Source: Asterionellopsis glacialis
Lineage: Eukaryota > Bacillariophyta > Plagiogrammaphyceae > Rhaphoneidales > Asterionellopsidaceae
Direction: 5' to 3'
DNA length: 15,062 nucleotides
Assembly: GCA_014885115.2 (NCBI GenBank)
Contig: WKLE02000922.1
Location: 11,292-26,353 of the forward strand
The notes under the pieces were generated by a model, which worked only from the letters and a program-made list of their open reading frames with translations, was not told the DNA's origin and made no database searches. This document shows positions 7,426 through 15,062 of this stretch, piece after piece. Each line of letters opens with the position of its first letter. Within the stretch, counting starts at the first letter, position 1. The translations under genes were made by a program, and so were the position numbers.

Positions 7426-9525
7426 ATGAATTGTAGTTCGACAGAAAGATGGTTCACTGCCATAATGGCCGTAGTCCTTCTCTTGTCAATAAAAAGTCTC
7501 GCACTTGACCCAGTCAGAAAACCTCGGAAAATGAATCAAAAGTCGAGTCGAAACTCATATTTTGTACAAACCAGTTCATATCCAAATGGAAATAATCGTA
7601 ATCGAGCACTCGATGGTAAGAAAGGCAAAAAGGGCAAAAAGGATGCCGCCGAAGCCAGCTTGATTAGTTGCGAAGGTCAAAGTGGCAAAAAAGGAAAGAA
7701 GTGCTCAATGGCACCATCGCCCATTCCTTCCGGTAATATCATTCCAGATCCTTTCGCTCCTAGTCAAACGCCATCTATTACTCCGAGACCCAGTACAAGC
7801 GCAGTTCCAAGCTTCCAACCTTCAATGAGTCCCAGACCCAGTGCTTCGTTAGAACCATCTAATGCTCCTAGTACGGAAAATCCAACCAAAATTCCAACGG
7901 AATCTCCAACAAACAGACCCACGGAATCGCCAACAAAAAAACCTACAGCTTATCCGACAATCACGCTGCCAATCAGGACAAGATCACCTACAGTACTGCC
8001 TACAAAATCTCCAACACTCAGACCGACTTCCAATCCAACAAAAACTCCTACAGCTTCTACACCGGATCCGCTTTTACCACCAGTAGCACAGCCACTTCCT
8101 ACACCTTCCCCTGTCGCGCTTGATGTTCCTTCCCCGCCTGCTCCTACCAATCCAGCTCCGTCACCTCCTGCACCATCACCGCCTGTTCCTACCAATCCAG
8201 CTCCGTCACCTCCTGCACCATCTCCATCACCCACAAAATCCTCAGGTGTGCCTCCTCCTACAGCAATGGACCAACTTCCGCCACCTTCTGCGACGCCTAG
8301 TCCTAATATGCAACCATCACTGACAATCATGCCTTCTGGGATGCCTTCCATATCAATATCACCATCCAGTTCACCCAGTACCTCGCCTCCATTTGAAACA
8401 CAGGTAGTTCGAGGAGAAAATGGAGCTGTAGGAAAACTATCCAGATGTAGAGATGTTCCTACTGAAAGTACGGGGGCGGGCTCAAGCAATGGTACTGGTG
8501 GATCTTCTGCAGAAGTTACATTCCGTTACATTGTATTCGTTCAGAAATTTGCAGATGATATTGATGGCGTCATGATCAGCTTAGAGACTACCATTCATTC
8601 AACCTTCACAGAGAACTTTTTGGATTGTGAATTTAGGGAAACTGGATTACGACGATACATGTCGGACGAATTAGATCTGGATCTAAAGTCTGTCTCCAGT
8701 TTACCCCAAGCTAAATTGTCTATTCCAACAAACTGTCCACAAGAGATGCTGAGGAAGGGTACAGACTGTTATATTGTTGATGACGCTATAACGGTGGATT
8801 CGACCAAAGTGTTGGCCAATAAAACTGTTATTACTGCATTTAATGATTTCTTTAATGAGGAAATGGGACCCGAAGGTTCCTTGGGCGCGTCACATCCAGA
8901 CATTGTCGATCTTGGATTTTATTTGGAGATGACTGCTGCGAATGTTACTACCCGAAGCAACTCAATAAATAATGAAGACCAGCAGGACACAAATGAATCT
9001 GATAATGTCGAACCACCTAGTGCCATAAATACAGATCCAGAATCTGTGTCTGGATCCAACGAAGCAAGGGTTCTAGGTCCAACCTTGATTGCCGGAGCGA
9101 CCACGGGACTTGTTCTAGTTGGATTGCTTGCATATACCAAAAAAAATACAAGCAGTCAAGAATCTTACATGGAATATTCAGAAGACATGGAGGAATTTAC
9201 AGACGAGCAACGAGAAATGCCGCTAGATGCAGAGAATGACCAATTCGATGCCAGTTCATCCATATGGCAGTTTTCTGTAAACTCTGAAGGTGTGGAAGTT
9301 TCCAACAAGGAGACATTGCAACGTGAGGCATTGGGTGCATTAGATGCACCTGATGATGAACATCATTGCATGTCCGATGCTTGCATCATTTGCAATGACA
9401 GCAGATACACACCAAGGATTGAGTCTCAAAGAGCTGCAATTGAGGTTGTCCGTAGCATGAGCTATAGAAGATCATTACCAAGAAGTCCCAGATCCTACGA
9501 ATGCACCGATACTGTGAATTTGTGA
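7426..9525 (+). CDS. Secreted PT/PS-rich single-pass membrane protein (diatom-type)
   Basis: The first in-frame ATG gives 699 residues and an immediate signal peptide (hydrophobic core about 12-22, cleavage probably after S-L-A at 26); the frame stays open 30 codons upstream without an ATG. Basic G-K-K-G-K-K runs follow at about 64-72 and 87-92. Residues about 95-325 form a Pro/Thr/Ser-rich stalk with S-P-T-x-x-P-T and P-P-A-P repeats, likely heavily O-glycosylated. An ectodomain of about 220 residues follows with four spaced cysteines, two potential N-glycosylation sites (N-K-T, N-V-T) and a motif resembling V-T-F-R-Y. One membrane helix spans about 551-571, then a 128-residue acidic tail with C-x4-C-x2-C (C648, C653, C656) ending D-T-V-N-L. 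I infer a type I surface or cell-wall-associated protein; PT-rich proteins of this layout are familiar from diatoms, with unknown function. The stop region is part of a tandem duplication. Confidence 0.8.
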   Translation: MNCSSTERWFTAIMAVVLLLSIKSLALDPVRKPRKMNQKSSRNSYFVQTSSYPNGNNRNRALDGKKGKKGKKDAAEASLISCEGQSGKKGKKCSMAPSPIPSGNIIPDPFAPSQTPSITPRPSTSAVPSFQPSMSPRPSASLEPSNAPSTENPTKIPTESPTNRPTESPTKKPTAYPTITLPIRTRSPTVLPTKSPTLRPTSNPTKTPTASTPDPLLPPVAQPLPTPSPVALDVPSPPAPTNPAPSPPAPSPPVPTNPAPSPPAPSPSPTKSSGVPPPTAMDQLPPPSATPSPNMQPSLTIMPSGMPSISISPSSSPSTSPPFETQVVRGENGAVGKLSRCRDVPTESTGAGSSNGTGGSSAEVTFRYIVFVQKFADDIDGVMISLETTIHSTFTENFLDCEFRETGLRRYMSDELDLDLKSVSSLPQAKLSIPTNCPQEMLRKGTDCYIVDDAITVDSTKVLANKTVITAFNDFFNEEMGPEGSLGASHPDIVDLGFYLEMTAANVTTRSNSINNEDQQDTNESDNVEPPSAINTDPESVSGSNEARVLGPTLIAGATTGLVLVGLLAYTKKNTSSQESYMEYSEDMEEFTDEQREMPLDAENDQFDASSSIWQFSVNSEGVEVSNKETLQREALGALDAPDDEHHCMSDACIICNDSRYTPRIESQRAAIEVVRSMSYRRSLPRSPRSYECTDTVNL
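8134..8223 (+). repeat. 45-bp coding tandem repeat in the PT-rich stalk
   Basis: Positions 8134-8178 and 8179-8223 are almost identical 45-bp units encoding 15 residues of the form P-P-A-P-T-N-P-A-P-S-P-P-A-P-S; an Ala/Val codon difference is visible. This is slippage-type growth of the stalk within frame. Confidence 0.85.
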
Positions 9526-10292
9526 TTATATTTTTAATTCTAGTAGCGTACCAAAATAAATAATATAGATTAGCCACTATCTTGTTCCTTCTGTCGCACC
9601 TTCTCTATATATATGTAGAGTGTATTCCTTCAGGAACAAAATTGCTTATCGTCCACATCTTGCATGAAAGGTGTTTCTTCTAGTTTTGTAAACAACACTT
9701 ATAGTCCGGAAAAAAACTTTTCCTGGAGAAGTAATATATTCACAAAATAAAATCACACTTATTAATCACCGTTGTGAAACATATCGCGAGAGAAAAAATC
9801 CAAACATTAGTGTATTTCTTTACTTGATTTGATCAAAGAATCAGTCTTACGATTTTCGCTCAGGGCTTTGTGCGAACCTTGGGGAACGAAGTCCCAGATC
9901 CGACGAATGTACCGATACTGTGAATTTGTGATTGTATTTTTAATTCTAGTAGCGTACCTAAATAAATAATATAGATTAGCCACTATCTTGATCCTCCTGT
10001 CGCACCTTCTATATATATGTCGAGTGTCTTCCCTCAGGAACAAAATTTCTTATCGTCCACATCTTGCAAGAAAGGTGTTTCTTCTGGTTTTGTAAACAAC
10101 ACTTATAGTCCGGAAAAAACTTTTCCTGGAGAAGCAATATATTCACAAAATAAAATCACACTTATTGATCACCGTTGTGAAACAAATCGCGAGAGAAAAA
10201 ATCCAAACAACAGTGTATTTCTTTACTTGATTTGATCAGAGAACCAGTCTTACGATTTTCGCTCAGGGCTTTGTGCGAACCTTGGCGAACGC
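9482..10292 (+). repeat. ~405-bp direct tandem duplication of a gene 3' end
   Basis: Copy 1 (about 9482-9887) begins inside the PT-rich protein gene, covering its last ~14 codons, stop and 3' flank; copy 2 (about 9888-10292) follows directly. The word aagtcccagatc occurs at 9483 and 9889, and cagggctttgtgcgaacc at 9861 and 10264. By eye the copies differ at about 20 positions plus two short indels. Copy 2 keeps the coding end intact: S-P-R-S-D-E-C-T-D-T-V-N-L then tga, against S-P-R-S-Y-E in the gene. Both copies contain aaataaataa and aaaataaaatc, possible polyadenylation signals. Confidence 0.9.
9888..9930 (+). pseudogene. Duplicated C-terminal codons of the PT-rich protein gene (orphan fragment)
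   Basis: In the second repeat copy the final 13 codons and stop of the upstream gene are preserved in frame (stop tga at 9928-9930) with one visible amino-acid change, Tyr to Asp. The fragment has no start or preceding exon, so it is not expected to be translated on its own, unless splicing joins it to the gene body. Confidence 0.7.
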
Positions 10293-10546
10293 AGTGAGCA
10301 ACCGACAGAATGTCAGAATTGTGCACTTCTTTGCTAATGAGTTCAGATGAAAATCTAATACAATCACCCCTTTCGAAAAGGAAAAGTTGATATTTTGTTG
10401 GAAAAAGCCTGAGCTAGCCAGACACTGACGCAGGTACATATGTTTTTGAAGAGTTGAACGATTGTGAATTAAGAGGTCTTGCTATCTATACAAAAATATA
10501 TGGATGCTTTATTTCAAAAGCACCACGTGATCCTATTCATTCAGAA

Positions 10547-10555
10547 TATAAAAGG
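10547..10555 (+). promoter_or_regulatory. TATA-like element with no plus-strand gene downstream
   Basis: tataaaagg resembles the TATA boxes ahead of two other genes in the window, but lies only 50 bp beyond the 3' end of the minus-strand IF-1 gene and points into it. It could be chance in AT-rich DNA or drive an antisense transcript. Confidence 0.2.
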
Positions 10556-10604
10556 TAAACTGCGAACGCACCCTACCACCAAATTCTAGTCCGTACAAAA
10601 CTAT

Positions 10605-11090
10605 CTAGCGGAAACGGAATGTGATACGTCCACGAGTAAGATCGTAAGGACTAAGTTCAATTGTCACTTTATCTCCCACGAGAATTTTGACAAAGTTTTT
10701 TCTAATACGGCCACTGATAGTAGCAAGCACGGGTTCTTGTGTTTCTGGTGCTCCGTCAATTGCACAACGGAACATAGCATTTGGAAGACTTTCAAGAACA
10801 ACGGCTTCGACTTCGATGACATCATCCTTTTGCTTCTTCACACGCTCCGACTTTCCTTTACGTTCATTCCCCTGTGCACGGGCTGCCTTTTTCCCGAACA
10901 AAGCTGTGAAAGATGGAACATCCTCGACAACAGGTGTGAAACCGATGGTTGGCTGTGGAACAGAAGAAGTTGTCCTAGATTGACTACTTGATACAGAGCG
11001 TCCAATTGAAGGTCGTACAGAAAAAGCTGAAACTTCACCCCAAGTAAGAGCAAGTAAAGCACAAGCAACGAAAAGGAAGGTCTTCATCAT
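10605..11090 (-). CDS. infA: Plastid-targeted translation initiation factor IF-1
   Basis: The 161-residue product has three parts. Residues 1-22 are a signal peptide ([13 protein letters not shown]) ending E-V-S-A before F23: the S-A-F context is the ASAFAP-type site of diatom plastid preproteins, with the required aromatic at +1. Residues 23 to about 70 are Ser/Arg/Thr-rich, as in a transit peptide, followed by a Lys-rich linker. Residues 89-161 are the IF-1 OB fold, recognised by [32 protein letters not shown] and the G-R-I-x-F-R end, closely matching bacterial IF-1. A ~4-residue insertion lies between M-F-R and I-S-G. The protein should bind the A site of 30S plastid ribosomes with IF-2 and IF-3. 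Met1 and Met2 are adjacent; either could start. Divergent from the CS-like gene. Confidence 0.95.
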   Translation of the reverse strand: MMKTFLFVACALLALTWGEVSAFSVRPSIGRSVSSSQSRTTSSVPQPTIGFTPVVEDVPSFTALFGKKAARAQGNERKGKSERVKKQKDDVIEVEAVVLESLPNAMFRCAIDGAPETQEPVLATISGRIRKNFVKILVGDKVTIELSPYDLTRGRITFRFR

Positions 11091-11783
11091 TGTATTCAGT
11101 CGAAATGTCTTGAGATGATGTATTGGAGTTCAATGGCTTCAATTGCGGTCCTGTGATCTTTAATGTGAGGCACTAGACTAGGAGTGATAGTGATGTGGGG
11201 GGCAGAGATCCCCTCGTGCGTGAGAGGCTCTTGCTTCAATTATTTTTCTTCGCAGCTTGGTGTGTGTGATGCAGAGAGGAATAATGATGGGCTCTGACGT
11301 TTGCAGTAGAATTCTACTTGTGACTTCCATACAACTCGTCGTCAGTTAGTCAACAGCAGGAGTCTTCAACGCAGCTCTTGTTGTCTTCCTGTGTAGGGAG
11401 ACCAAACTTCGAATCAATCGATTAAAGATCGTTTTGTCTGTAAGTCTGTTCGCTTTCATTCTCATAACCTATTTGACACTTCTGACTTCGGCATCACTCT
11501 CACTTTTTGCGTTTGATATTTTCTTCTTTCTTCGCCAGAGGTGAACACACGACAAACGATGCCAGACTAACTCCCTGTAATACGAAATACGAGCACCTGC
11601 GCCTGTTTTGTAACATGTTTCTCCGATGAACCTATTATGGCTGGATGCTTGTGCCTGGACAAGACTGCATACCAATAGCAGCTTTTTTGTAGTCCATTGA
11701 CTGCTTTCAATCAAATTTTCAAAGACCTATCAGCATTTTCTAATAAACATTTAACCTTTTATATTTGGTTAGAAGATTTGAAA
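11091..11783. other. Divergent intergenic region between IF-1 and the CS-like gene
   Basis: About 690 bp with the 5' flanks of two divergent genes. No TATA box, repeat or convincing small ORF was seen. The frame of the plus-strand gene stays open back to 11697 but has no ATG before 11784. A short frame on the minus strand (11469-11714) has no protein-like features. Confidence 0.5.
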
Positions 11784-12695
11784 ATGTTGGAGACTGTGTC
11801 GAAGTGGACAACAGAATGGATGCAAAAGGAGAAAACGTTGGAAGATGTTATGGCAGCATTTATGCTTTTCCTCATTTTTTTTGCAACTGCCACTTTTTAT
11901 ATGTTAAAAATGGTATTTCCTGCTAAGAAAGCGAAGAAGTCATGGTCCGATGAGTTAAAAGAATCCTCCAAAACAGAAACAAACGGTGCAAAATCATCAT
12001 CACAAGAAGGAAACTTGAAAAATGTTTGGGATGCACCAAGAAATAACGTGCACAACACAAAAAAAGACGACCACGGCGAGAAGCCGTTCGGGTCAAGTTA
12101 TTATTATGCTCACAATAGTACAAATGCAAAGGGTGGATATGCCGATGGTTTACGCATGGAAGACTACACTATGAATGGACCAAGACTTTTAAGCAAAGGT
12201 GGTGCTGAAGTGACTCTGGATGAAAAAGAAGTTGAAGAAAAAGCGTCAGAGCCTACCGTAGAGGACAACACAAGTAAGATTGCGCCAAAACTAACTCGTG
12301 CTCCATCTAGCGTGTCAATTGTACCCTCTGGATCATTGGCAATTACAAAATTTCAATGGGATGACTCTGGTGACTTTTACAAAGCAATCGGTACTATTCG
12401 TATCGACACACTTCCAGTTATAGGAGGGGGGGCTCCAAAGGCATGGGAAGATGTAGATATTAAGAATGTGGAAACTAGTTTAATCGATAACAAGACTGGA
12501 TTACTTGTGCTGGTCGAAACCGAATCGAATGACAAATATCATCTTCATATTAAAAAATTGTTTGGACAGGTTGAGTCGGTGAAACATGTAATTAAGGCAA
12601 AACGGTTGTTAGTGAAACTGCAAAAGCAAAAGAAAAAAAAAGCTGGAGATATTTGGGGTGACAAGGAAAACACAAAAGCATGGCCCCATCCATGA
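11784..12695 (+). CDS. Membrane-anchored CS/p23-like domain protein
   Basis: The first ATG gives 303 residues. A short N-terminal segment precedes one hydrophobic helix (about 22-45) followed by a Lys cluster (K48, K49, K51, K52), predicting an anchor with the bulk in the cytosol. Residues about 50-105 are charged and disordered. Residues 106-138 form a distinctive linear motif: Y-Y-Y-A-H-N, G-G-Y-A-D-G-L-R-M-E-D-Y and M-N-G-P-R-L-L. Residues about 185-285 resemble a CS domain (as in SGT1, p23, CacyBP): F-Q-W-D-D-S-G-D-F-Y-K at the first strand, L-L-V-L-V near the middle, Y-H-L-H-I-K-K-L-F, then a K-R-L-L-V-K-L-Q-K strand and a trailing W. CS domains commonly contact HSP90 or other chaperone partners; a co-chaperone-type role at a membrane is inference. 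Which membrane is unknown. The gene is well supported, the domain moderately. Confidence 0.7.
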   Translation: MLETVSKWTTEWMQKEKTLEDVMAAFMLFLIFFATATFYMLKMVFPAKKAKKSWSDELKESSKTETNGAKSSSQEGNLKNVWDAPRNNVHNTKKDDHGEKPFGSSYYYAHNSTNAKGGYADGLRMEDYTMNGPRLLSKGGAEVTLDEKEVEEKASEPTVEDNTSKIAPKLTRAPSSVSIVPSGSLAITKFQWDDSGDFYKAIGTIRIDTLPVIGGGAPKAWEDVDIKNVETSLIDNKTGLLVLVETESNDKYHLHIKKLFGQVESVKHVIKAKRLLVKLQKQKKKKAGDIWGDKENTKAWPHP

Positions 12696-12743
12696 CAGAC
12701 ATAAAAACGTATTTCATATCATTTCCCGCGTGGCGAACTAAAG

Positions 12744-12762
12744 AGAGAGCTCTCTAGAGCTC
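12744..12762. repeat. Overlapping palindromes in a 3' flank
   Basis: agagagctctct (12744-12755) is a perfect 12-bp palindrome, overlapped by ctctagag (12752-12759) and gagctc (12757-12762). They lie about 50 bp after the stop of the CS-like gene, in its probable 3' UTR, and are followed by a T8 run near 12782. The role is unknown; an RNA hairpin or a protein-binding site are both possible. Confidence 0.5.
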
Positions 12763-13453
12763 GCTAGAGTAGCTAAATTAGTTTTTTTTAAGGAATAAAA
12801 TCCACAAGCATTACTAGGAAACGATGTGTAATTTTGAGATTGCTGCACACTTCAAATTTCGCTAGGATGGAGGATTGCTTTTCAGGTAGATGAGCGAAAC
12901 ATTTTGTGGTCTAAGGAGCCAACGTTGGATGCAAAGTGAAATTGTTTCAGGTTTTGTTTGGCAGGCGTTCAAAAGTAGTCTGGGACTTCCTTAAAGGAAA
13001 TTTCAAAATTGTGCTACAATCCAGGCTGTAATCGTCTCGCACCTCTGGTATCTTACAGAGCCCACCGCCACCGCCGCTCTGGCCTCACTTGTTCCTTTCC
13101 TTGTTCCTTTCCTTGACAACCAAAATCTTAGTAAGTAAGTTCTGGTAAGAAAAAATGTCTGGGTTCCACGGCAGTACTGTACCTGGTACGTTTTCGTACG
13201 TCAGTGACAACCTTCGCCCGACCCATCTGCGCTCTATTGCGTGTCTCTGAAAAAGAAGAAAATGGATTTGTGATGGCTCCCCCGAGTTTCTTGTGTTGAA
13301 GCTCTTGTTCGAGAAGGTGAAATGGTCTTCGTGTCACAACACAGACAATCTGCGAAGAGCAGACCACAAAAACAACATAGCATTAGGTTTCCAATTAATT
13401 GCATTCGCCTGCCATTATCTTCCTCGATAGTTACCGCTTTTCAATAGCTAGAA

Positions 13454-13461
13454 TATAAAAG
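13454..13461 (+). promoter_or_regulatory. TATA box for the dioxygenase gene
   Basis: tataaaag lies 92 bp before the ATG at 13546. Transcription starting about 30 bp downstream would leave a leader of about 60 bases, short but reasonable. The assignment rests on sequence and spacing. Confidence 0.5.
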
Positions 13462-13545
13462 AACTCTCGATATCATAATTGTGAAAGTAATTATCCATTC
13501 CCATCATTGATTTTAGTACCAAAAAAGTTAGATTTTAAAAAAGAC

Positions 13546-14769
13546 ATGATGTTTTTGGCGTTTACATGCCTGCTGGTGCTTTTGGTTGCAAATATTGGTG
13601 TGTCTGGATTTGTCGTAACACTTGAACGGCAAGGCCAAGTATGCAAAAAATTGAATGGTGTCGTTGTAGATTCCATAGATGTTTCTGACGGTGAAGCTGG
13701 GCCACCCAAACGTTTCATGTACATGACAAAAGAACAAGATGAAGAATTGAAGGCAAAAGGGGATAATGAAGCGGCGCTTATGAGCAATAATCTTTCACCA
13801 TTGAAGGCAAACAAAGTTAAAGGCGTTGGTGGTTCGGGCGGTTTCGGAGGCGGGAAGCCAAATTTCAAAGCACAGGCCAAGGCTCATGCCAAGGTATTGC
13901 GTAAAGATGGTATTGTTCGAATCGACAATATTTTGCCCGGCACATTAGCAGATGATCTGAAAGAATATCTTGTTGATCTCCGCGCTCGGGGAAAGGCAGA
14001 TATCGAAAGTGGTATCATCACAGATAGTCAAGAACGATTTGCGGACGTTTTGTTAAACCAAAATAGGTGTGATTTGAAAATTCCATTGGGTCCCAAGGTA
14101 GTGAATGATGCGATGCACCATATTTTGTCGAAGACATGTATCCGGACTCTTATCGAAAGTGTATACGATAGCTACGGTGGTGAAGGATCCCAGGCAGAAA
14201 TCTACGAGCTCAATTCTTTCATGTCTAATTCTGGTGCTCGGCGGCAACTGGTTCACGCTGATAACTCATGTGATACAGTGGGCCTACCAGAGGCTGAGCC
14301 TGTAATGCTGACTTGCTTCATTGCATTACAAGACGTAGACAAGACTATGGGGCCAACCACGTGGATACCTGGGACACACAATGTAAAATCTCATGATCAA
14401 TTTTACGAGGTAGTTGCAAACGATGACGGATCGGGAGAATCGTCGAAGGACAAGCTGCTCCGGACACGAAAAAAAGCTGAAGGCACCCTTCCAAAGGGAT
14501 CGTGCGCGGTTTTTGACCCTCGAACATTGCATTGTGCAGGTGCCAACGTTTGTGCCGACCCTAATCTCACTCGAGCTCTTTTTTACTTTTCATTTAAAAA
14601 TCCTCGCGTGGAATATCCCGGCTGCCCATCTACAGGTGGGTATGGCATAGCTGATGCAAAGTTGACATTGAAAGAATTATGCGACGAACTTGCCATTGCT
14701 GCGAAAGCGAAGTCAACTGATGGCTCGACTGGTAGTGAACGGTTAGACCAAGTAGCTTGCTATCCATAA
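13546..14769 (+). CDS. Phytanoyl-CoA dioxygenase (PhyH) family Fe(II)/2-oxoglutarate oxygenase with N-terminal signal peptide
   Basis: The first ATG gives 407 residues; a second Met follows at once. Residues 1-21 form a signal peptide (L-L-V-L-L-V core) ending G-V-S-G before F22, loosely like the ASAFAP plastid site, but the following segment is not typically Ser/Arg rich, so plastid or secretory-system location are both possible. A Gly-rich linker at about 100-110 precedes the catalytic region. V-L-R-K-D-G-I-V-R-I is the usual PhyH opening strand. Iron ligands appear to be H237 and D239 (H-A-D) and H329 (T-L-H-C-A-G), with R343 fourteen residues later to bind 2-oxoglutarate. P-G-T-H-N, in the typical W-I-P-G-T-H segment, lies between them. 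All expected active-site residues are present, so the enzyme is probably active. The substrate cannot be told from sequence; family members hydroxylate lipids, small metabolites or natural products. Confidence 0.85.
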   Translation: MMFLAFTCLLVLLVANIGVSGFVVTLERQGQVCKKLNGVVVDSIDVSDGEAGPPKRFMYMTKEQDEELKAKGDNEAALMSNNLSPLKANKVKGVGGSGGFGGGKPNFKAQAKAHAKVLRKDGIVRIDNILPGTLADDLKEYLVDLRARGKADIESGIITDSQERFADVLLNQNRCDLKIPLGPKVVNDAMHHILSKTCIRTLIESVYDSYGGEGSQAEIYELNSFMSNSGARRQLVHADNSCDTVGLPEAEPVMLTCFIALQDVDKTMGPTTWIPGTHNVKSHDQFYEVVANDDGSGESSKDKLLRTRKKAEGTLPKGSCAVFDPRTLHCAGANVCADPNLTRALFYFSFKNPRVEYPGCPSTGGYGIADAKLTLKELCDELAIAAKAKSTDGSTGSERLDQVACYP

Positions 14770-14816
14770 TCATAACCACTCTAAACAAGCTTGCTATCCA
14801 TGATTATTACCACTCT
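14754..14816 (+). repeat. 34-bp-spaced direct repeat over the dioxygenase stop codon
   Basis: 14754-14782 and 14788-14816 are 29-bp copies with three visible mismatches, offset 34 bp. The first covers the last codons (A-C-Y-P) and taa stop; the second repeats the same codons with a tga in the equivalent place, outside the gene. Confidence 0.8.
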
Positions 14817-15062
14817 CCGATTTTTTCGGTACGAAAGACTGATGAAATGTCTACTAACTGTTAACAGCTTCTTCCAATGATTTCAAGTCAGACCAGTGAA
14901 TGAAAAAGAAACTGCCGGCCAATTGCTGCAGAAGTACTGGTCTCCATCTTTGTTTTCCAACACTGCTATAGTGTCGCAAAATTAGCTCCATAGATTTTAT
15001 TTGTTACTGATAACGCCCATGCTGCATGACGTTAGTCATCCTGCTTCTTATTGCCGAAATTA
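14770..15062. other. 3' flank of the dioxygenase gene
   Basis: The 293 bases to the window edge hold the second copy of the short repeat and otherwise no gene, RNA or clear signal. Confidence 0.5.

Larger units (their letters stand above)
9526..10604. other. Convergent intergenic region
   Basis: The stretch lies between the convergent 3' ends of the PT-rich gene and the IF-1 gene. Most of it is the tandem duplication. The last 310 bases (10293-10604) are AT-rich with no gene visible, apart from a TATA-like site at 10547. Confidence 0.6.
12696..13545. other. Intergenic region with palindromes and short repeats
   Basis: About 850 bp between two plus-strand genes. It holds overlapping palindromes at 12744-12762, a perfect 12-bp tandem repeat ttgttcctttcc at 13089-13100 and 13101-13112, and agtaagtaagt near 13130. 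A 79-codon minus-strand frame (13128-13367) shows no recognisable protein signal. The TATA box of the dioxygenase gene lies at its right end. Confidence 0.55.

Noticed and set aside
7950..8489. 179-codon Gly-rich minus-strand frame
   Set aside because: Antisense reading of Pro/Thr/Ser codons in the PT-rich stalk.
9807..10235. Two small frames within the 405-bp duplication
   Set aside because: Neither is preserved as a full frame in the other copy, so there is no sign of coding selection.
13128..13367. 79-codon minus-strand frame
   Set aside because: No domain, signal or composition typical of protein; lies between genes in DNA with short repeats.

Overview
This is eukaryotic nuclear DNA, most likely from a diatom or a close stramenopile relative. 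Four things point there. Genes are widely spaced, with intergenic gaps of 0.7-1.1 kb. One gene has a GT-AG intron. A nuclear gene encodes plastid translation factor IF-1 behind a signal peptide and an 'SAF' cleavage site of the ASAFAP type used for import into red-lineage secondary plastids. Another gene encodes a Pro/Thr/Ser-rich secreted-then-membrane-anchored protein of a kind common in diatoms. No prokaryotic operon, rRNA, tRNA or CRISPR structure is visible.

Layout. (1) 1-1749, minus strand: a large open gene that runs off the left edge. It encodes an acidic protein built from 46-residue repeats carrying ten exact F-G-D-F motifs, the consensus bound by the ear domains of clathrin adaptors AP-1 and GGA. 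(2) 2689-6347, plus strand: a two-exon gene, divergent from the first, encoding a ~1132-residue disordered protein. Its N-terminus matches the BAT2/PRRC2 N-terminal domain (PRRC2A-C in animals, MOS1 in Arabidopsis). (3) 7426-9525, plus: a signal peptide, a PT/PS-rich stalk, a Cys-containing ectodomain, one membrane helix and a cytoplasmic tail. Its last codons, stop and 3' flank are tandemly duplicated as a ~405-bp unit. (4) 10605-11090, minus: plastid IF-1. (5) 11784-12695, plus: a membrane-anchored protein with a C-terminal CS/p23-like domain. (6) 13546-14769, plus: a phytanoyl-CoA dioxygenase-family Fe(II)/2-oxoglutarate enzyme behind a signal peptide; its stop-codon region is also duplicated in tandem.

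The genes do not form an obvious pathway. They read as an ordinary nuclear neighbourhood: divergent pairs 1/2 and 4/5, and a convergent pair 3/4. The most striking items are the FGDF array, the BAT2_N-like protein, the repeated tandem duplication of gene 3' ends, and the conserved-looking linear motif in the CS-like protein. Intergenic DNA carries a diverged tandem repeat (6627-7015) and TATA boxes before genes 2 and 6.
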